From Hippasteria phrygiana (taxonomy: Eukaryota; Echinodermata; Asteroidea; Valvatida; Goniasteridae), in the NCBI GenBank assembly GCA_037893225.1, contig JAZGUH010000717.1, positions 124,001 to 188,000 of the forward strand: a stretch of DNA of 64,000 bases. The letters run 5' to 3'. The stretch's first letter is position 1. Every line of letters begins with the position of its first letter. Position numbers and translations under genes: made by a program. Below the pieces are notes generated by a model. That model was not told where the DNA came from, searched no databases, and saw nothing but the letters and a program-made list of their open reading frames with translations. Positions 58,341 through 64,000 of the stretch are shown one piece after another.

Positions 58341-58510
58341 CCATCTGCGCACGTCCAGGTTAAAAGTGAGGCTCTCAGTGCTTTTCAACAAATTCATTCG
58401 TGCGTGAATGAATCACCTCATTAAATGGTAGCGCAGCGCATGTTCAGTGTAGTAAGCAGTTTACTTAGCACTGAAGATCCTAGCTTTCAAACCCGGAAGT
58501 GCGCAGATGG
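58341..58510. mobile_element. 170 bp MITE with CCATCTGCGCAC ends
   Basis: CCATCTGCGCACGTCCAGGTT at the left pairs with the right end AACCCGGAAGTGCGCAGATGG, with the arms extending to CAGTGC / GCACTG. It is related to 2361-2504 and probably to 61020-61145 through the central CGAATGAA...ATTAAATG...GCGCA..CGCATG block. Non-coding. Confidence 0.75.
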
Positions 58511-58746
58511 CTCCTGCTTATTGTATTTGATTGCAACAAATTTTCCGACAAGCCAACACTTAACAAAAAAACATTGTCATAAACAAAATAACAACCAAGC
58601 AACCGCATCTTGTGTGAATTTAACAGTCAGTTCACAAATGTAGACCTTACAGCTGATTTTCCTTAATGGTTTAACAACAGAATGAATCATAATAGACCTT
58701 TGTCTTATTCAAGATTGATAGTATTTCATCCATTACCCAGAGTTGT

Positions 58747-58945
58747 ATTCGAGTCCCTGCAAGTCCTTTCACAAGTCATTTCACAAGTCCTTTCCCAAGT
58801 CCAGTCAGAAGTCCTTTCATAAAGCTGGTCACAAGTAACTGGAACAATGACAAATGAATGCCTTTGTCAAAGCTCATTTCAATAGCTTGTGATGGACTTG
58901 TGATGGACTTGCAGGGACTTGCAGGGATTTGTGATGGACTCGAAT
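58747..58945. mobile_element. 199 bp MITE with internal AAGTCC sub-repeats
   Basis: Ends ATTCGAGTCC / GGACTCGAAT. Just inside the left end are tandem CAAGTCCTTTCA-type units. Just inside the right end are the mirrored GTGATGGACTTG / GCAGGGACTTG units, so the arms are made of oppositely oriented short repeats. Such subterminal arrays often serve as transposase binding sites. No flanking duplication seen. Confidence 0.7.
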
Positions 58946-58949
58946 AGGC

Positions 58950-61015
58950 CTACATCTCTGCCATTACCACATCTCGTTTTCCCTTTTAGAATGTGCAAAT
59001 ATAAGGGGGATATACATTGTACAAATATGAAATATATATATATGCAAATATATATGCTGCCATTTCGTTGTGTAACTTACGAAAATATAAGAGCAACACC
59101 GACACAATAGAATGGGCTTCAATGGCCAGCCATATAGGTAACATTTGATCCAAATGAACTTTTGGCAGCATCCATAGCACGTTTTTGAGCTCGAATTCTC
59201 GCCAACTAAACATGTTACTCGCACAATTCCATGCCCCGAAAGGATGCACAAGGAATGTTATGTCATTACGCCAAAGACAGCAACAGCCCTGGAAGTGGTC
59301 AGATTTTTGTCCACGAGACGCCGATAATTTGACGTGCAGCACGCGTTAATAAGCCCTCGTTGATCCAACAGCAAAGATCATGAGAATGCAATTTCAGGGA
59401 AATGTAAATGTTAACATACATTATCGCTTACGCGCCCTTGCTGTGGTAATGTGACTGGTTTGTTTTTTTGGTAGTCTTTTATAATTGCTGTCGAATACAT
59501 ATGAATTTGTTGTGTTCACTTAAGCTCAAACCTCTGTGCGGAGCCCATTTCCGGGCGAAAATCCGCTTAAAATGACCCTTTTTTTCGACGTTTCGAGTCA
59601 TAGTTTGATAACCATGCGGTCTTTTTCACCGGGTTAAACGGTTCTATACGATTTAACTCTTTGTCGTTCTCGTGATATATATACATATATTTTATCTTGA
59701 AAAAAATCCACGTACTTTCGGCTTTGAAAATGTGAACTTTTCATCATTTTTCTGTGTAAACGCACCGATTGAGCGCCTTCGCGTCGACTCTTTTGACTGT
59801 AACTCGTAACTGGAGTATCGAATTGTACGGGGTTAAACGGAATCGAATAGCTTAGATCCTCCTCTTTCCTTACATGTAAAACCTGTTATGATTGGTTGAA
59901 AAAAACCTACGTACTTTTTACAAAGAAAAAAGTGGCCAATGACAACTTTCGATCGATAAGGCATTGTTCGAGACTTACATCGATCTACCATTGCTTACCA
60001 CGCGTTACATGATCTTGGACAATGCTCATCACCCGTTTTACAAGACAGATTTTCTTCGATTTTACTGTAACTAAGACATTTAAAAAATATCCATTTGTGA
60101 ATCAGTTATCTTGGATTAAAACTGTGTTCTTTTGAGGAGTTAATTTCATTTTGAAATAATGTAAATTTGGAACTGAATACCGTTCATTCAAGGCAGCTAC
60201 AGAAATATGTGATGCAAAGAACGCGCACTTGTTTATTGGGCCGTACCATTTTGTATGTGGGGAGTATATATATGCATGTACCCCCACATACGTATGTCTT
60301 TTCCAAAATAATTGAGATTTTGTGTTGTTTAGAAAATTAAACAATTACTAAACTTAACTATATCTTTGTTTCCTACTTGCAGCTATAAACCAGTGCCTGT
60401 GTTTATGCATGTCCTCGTTCAAACATGTTTTGTTTTACCCATTTTGTGAATGGAGTGTGCCGGGCCACATTTCAGGGCCGAACGCACAGCTACACAGGGC
60501 CAGCGTTAATCCAATTTAATAACCCTAGACCTCTGTTGTATACTCTACGCGCCAGATTTAAACTGTGAAATTAAGTGAACAAAAGTGGGGTTAACAAATT
60601 CATATGCTGACGTATAGGCCTAAGCCGCTCGTGCGTCACTGACAAAAAATCCCCTGTATACCCTCCACCCCTATTCTGAATAAATACCATGATGCGGTAG
60701 TTGATTTTTCGTATTTTTTTTTATAAACTAGCAAATTACGCTTTAAACATGTATTGTATTTCTCGATTCTGCCGTTTCGAAGCTCTGTTCAATAACTGAG
60801 GACTTTCAGGATTTGTATATGTAAAGCGTAAAGTAATGAAAAGTTGCTTCCGACAAATTTTGCTTGGGGGGTAGAAATCTTACGGATTTCAATAGAATTA
60901 AATTATAATATCTCACAAAATGCTACTGCTTACTGCAATTTACGGTACCATTTCATTACATTAAAAACTGTTGGTAGTTTTGGCGCCTTGATAACCCAGA
61001 GGGGGATGTCTCATG
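58950..61015. other. No supported gene; unassigned DNA
   Basis: Only short ORFs. A small hairpin is at 60252-60293 (GTATGTGGGG ... CCCCACATAC with a TA-rich loop) and a TATATA-rich stretch at 59030-59055. Confidence 0.35.
60252..60293. repeat. Small hairpin, 10 bp arms
   Basis: GTATGTGGGG and CCCCACATAC face each other across a TATATATGCA-containing spacer. Minor structure without further context. Confidence 0.5.
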
Positions 61016-61019
61016 AATA

Positions 61020-61145
61020 AGCGAGTTTAATCGAATAGCCAATTACCATGCATCCGCGGGCGAAGTAAGCAGTCAGTAGAATCTGCGAATGAAGTGAATA
61101 AATTACCTTATTAAATGCGCAGTTTCCGTCGCATGGGCTGGCCAA
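61020..61145. mobile_element. Probable diverged member of the 58341 MITE family
   Basis: GCGAATGAAGTGAATAAATT, then ACCTTATTAAATGCGCAG and CGTCGCATGG, parallels CGTGAATGAATCACCTCATTAAATG..GCGCAGCGCATG in the 58341 element. Ends not resolved. Confidence 0.4.
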
Positions 61146-61189
61146 AGACTAATCAACTGTACACAACATTCAATGACTACACCCACAGT

Positions 61190-61415
61190 GATGATACCCA
61201 GCACGATATGGGGCATATATAGGGGTACCCCCCCCCCCTTTTTTTGTTTGCCCTATACCCTATACACACTCCAGACTATTGTTACCTAACACACCCCCCT
61301 AAATTTCTGAAAAGAATTCCTGAGATTCCGGGAACACAATGACCAACACAAAAGAGTGGGGAGGGGTTCCCTTTGCCCATATCGTGTCGTGCTTCATATG
61401 ACAGTGATACAGCCC
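61190..61415. mobile_element. Degenerate inverted-repeat element
   Basis: CAGTGATGATACCCAGCACG, ATATGGGGCATA and GGGGTACCCC at the left are mirrored by GGGGTTCCCTTTGCCCATAT, CGTGCT and ACAGTGAT at the right. The arms are about 45 bp with gaps. Non-coding. Confidence 0.55.
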
Positions 61416-61419
61416 AGCG

Positions 61420-64000
61420 CCCCGGAGGCTGATGTGTGATTAAAACACTGTCATTAGTGTGTGACATTTTCCCGAACCTCTTACGCTCGTTTAGAAGGCG
61501 CCCTATCACTTGCTTGTCACATCAAAAGTAACTTGAAAAGATCCTGTGTGGAGGAAAAGCTCAGCATGCACCAAACCTGGATAACAGGCTCAGTTTGCTT
61601 CGTGCTATGTTAATCCCCGTACAAATGCGCGGCTTTCATTTTCCCCCGCTTTCTTTCACAACTGCGCATGTGCGCGCATGCGCTTCACACCAGAGAGTTT
61701 ATTCGACGCAAGGTGTAATCGGCACCTCCTCATTGGCAACATGGCGGGTACCTTGTCAGCTCAAGGGATACTTTCTCTGGATTGAATGGAGAATTAATTT
61801 GCACCGGTGTTTACTTTGTCCACTGAGCGCTGACGCTTTGTTTAATTGGTTAAGTTGAGCCGACAAGGTTGTGTTTGCGTTGCAGCTTAAAATGTTTATA
61901 GAAGCCTCGGCGTTCTTGACTTTCACTCTTTTCAAACAGTTGACAGGAAAGGACAGCTACCCTTGACGCGTGTGCCTGTGTAACGTGCCGATCGCCATTT
62001 GTTTGACAGGTCACGTCGGAATGCCTCCGAATTGAACATCGGCCGAGACGACTTCGGCAATCGGTTTGGACAACGTGAACGCCCTGGAGCTTGTCGCAAT
62101 GTAAGGAAGTCAGAGTCTGACAATTCGTGCATAAAAGAAATGCAGGCCCGAGTCTGGGGTTATGATTTAATGTTTTCGAAATTAAGCATGAATTAAACAC
62201 GCATGGCTCTATTTGCATTACAATTGAATGAGGCGGGAATGTACTTCATTTCGAGTCTTTGGCTTAAGGCAGCCTGCTTAGGCCAGACTTTCTTTAGTCG
62301 TACCACAAATTCACTCTTCTCTCTAATCACTCATCACCCCTTCTGATAAACGATGTTGGCTGTGATGTTGGAGAGCTCACAATATCCTATATAGCTATTA
62401 TTAGCAATGTCTATTTTGTTCCTCATATTTCAAACTGGCGTTTCCAGAGGGCACTTTATCAATATGACACTTGACAAATGATTCGCATAAGTGTAACATT
62501 GTTGTCGAAACCCTCAGACTAATTTTATCATGGAGGCTAATCAGCATGTTTATTGTGTAGGAACTATAATTCCAGATGAAGTTTTGCGCATCACAGAATA
62601 ATATTCTTGGCATAGGATATTGTACATAGTGCAAAGTAGTTTAGGTTTTGATAAAATATAGCTTGATTTAGCTGAGGAAGGGGACACAAGCCCCGACCAG
62701 GAACTGTTCTCCTGTTTGCGTTTCTCATTTCATCTTGTTCAGGGAATATGGCTTTCAACGGCGCGTGTTCTTCGTTTATCAGGTTGAAGTCTCATTGATC
62801 TAAATTAATGGCTTCATCCAGGGCAAAGGAATAACTGAAACCAAATACGGGATTTCTCGGTCACACATACTATGCTTCCTGACTTTGATAAAGAAACCCG
62901 TGATTAATGGCTTCATTTCAAAATATACTATCCGCTCCTAATTAACCACGGGTGGTGTGTTATACCCAATGGTCTTATCAAGTAATCCTCAGAGAATATC
63001 GGTGTTACAGGATCAACCGTGTTTGGATTAAGCCTCGACGCTTCCACGAAGACTTTTAAAGGAATTCAAAAAAGTAGCGTAGGCTAATCGGCCGTTTTAG
63101 TAACCGCTGTCTGATATTTGACCGGTACGTGTTTCTTTGGTAACTCCTTCATCAGTTCCCTGAAATCAGCAAGGTGATCACGGACCTTGGGGCGATACGG
63201 CAAAAGGCGCTGTTTGATGGTGTTTAGGATAATGGTAGGGAACTGGGGCTAGATCGATGCAGGGTAGGTCAGCACACGGTACATCCTGAGCCTGGAAGTA
63301 ATGACTATTCAGACGTATTGACCGATAATTGTATTCTGGAATTTCCAACGAAGGTTGAATGATTTTGTTGCGGTATGCATGTAAACAAAAATCTGTTATT
63401 CTCTTTTATACGCTTATTCTCTTTTATTTTTTGGTCACTGATTAAATCTGCAGGACGATTTGTATTATTTTTCTTTTTCATATGAATTTCCCTACCAAAC
63501 ACAAGTAGCGCCCTCCCGGATGACTACATTGGAAATATTTTAAAAGAATCGCAAACCACAACCTTCTTTTTTACTATAAATAAGAGAGCATCCAGTTGTA
63601 AGTTGAACTGGATCTGCATTGCAGTTCTTTTAGGAAATGTGTTCGAAAGCCTCTTTCACGTCGTATACTCAAATGGCTTTTTCGTATGCCTAATTTAACT
63701 ACCGGTACCCTAGAAATCCGTGTTCGCATTTTATTCAACTCATCTCAATCACTCGGTCTGATATACAGTTTACAAATTCCACACGTCACTACCTTTTCAC
63801 AGCCAGTCGATAAAGTCTGGCGTCTCCTCTCCCAATAATTTCGGAGTAATATGTATCAACAAGCAACGCACATCCCTACAGCAGCGATGTACATCTGCAG
63901 TCATCGCAATATTGGAGGAAAGGCTTCCCAAAAATCGTTAGGAAATATCAAGTAATTCTGTCAATTGAAAACTGCCCACGTATAGAATTTTCAGGACCGC
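61420..64000. other. No supported gene; unassigned DNA
   Basis: Short ORFs only, including overlapping ones on both strands at 61850-62218 without motifs. No element with matched ends was found to the window edge. Confidence 0.35.

Overview
This window looks like nuclear DNA from a marine invertebrate, most likely a deuterostome such as an echinoderm or hemichordate. The evidence is no operon structure, short stop-broken ORFs, tRNA-derived SINEs, APE-type LINEs, many MITEs, long G/C homopolymers and a strong excess of the palindrome TAGGCCTA. The taxon is an inference. I could not support any host protein-coding gene; nearly everything recognisable is mobile or tandem-repeat DNA, so the window reads as intergenic or long-intron sequence.

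Layout. 0-8.3 kb: several MITEs and a 2.6 kb element with ~380 bp inverted arms (5053-7660). Its left arm carries a hAT-like MITE, and its core is full of TGACGTCA-type sites. 8.3-20 kb: mostly featureless, with decayed tRNA-like/SINE pieces, a 35 bp-arm hairpin (17845) and a small nested MITE (19100). 20.8-21.9 kb: decayed 3' half of a minus-strand LINE ending in a pentamer microsatellite and interrupted by a MITE. 23.1-25.7 kb: a second long-inverted-arm element. 27.2-28.2 kb: a 957 bp element with self-complementary termini, a 9 bp target duplication and a broken RecQ-type helicase fragment. 31.6-32.0 kb: a GGAACTC/GGACCTC/GGACTC minisatellite. 32.4-33.7 kb: a TTAA-flanked MITE, a near-perfect 235 bp palindrome and a SINE. 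35.5-36.6 kb: a second member of the 27.2 kb element family, with its own 9 bp duplication and a nested Harbinger-like MITE. 39.5-40.3 kb and 44.4-44.6 kb: two more minisatellites. 44.74-45.05 kb: a 313 bp CACTG-ended hairpin. 45.5-50.5 kb: the one long coding element, a minus-strand two-ORF LINE (ORF1 with coiled coil and RRM-like domain; ORF2 with AP endonuclease and reverse transcriptase), disabled by one frameshift and one nonsense codon. 51.9-52.2 kb: a second hAT MITE with a perfect 8 bp duplication. 57.5-58.9 kb: an inverted SINE pair and two MITEs. The remainder is unassigned.

Functionally, the LINE proteins (nucleic-acid chaperone ORF1, endonuclease plus reverse transcriptase ORF2) are the type of machinery that mobilises LINEs and often SINEs. 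No intact DNA transposase is present, so all the terminal-inverted-repeat elements here are non-autonomous and would have depended on enzymes encoded elsewhere. The most unusual item is the element family with nested palindromic termini and 9 bp duplications (27206-28162 and 35483-36568), one copy of which carries the helicase fragment.
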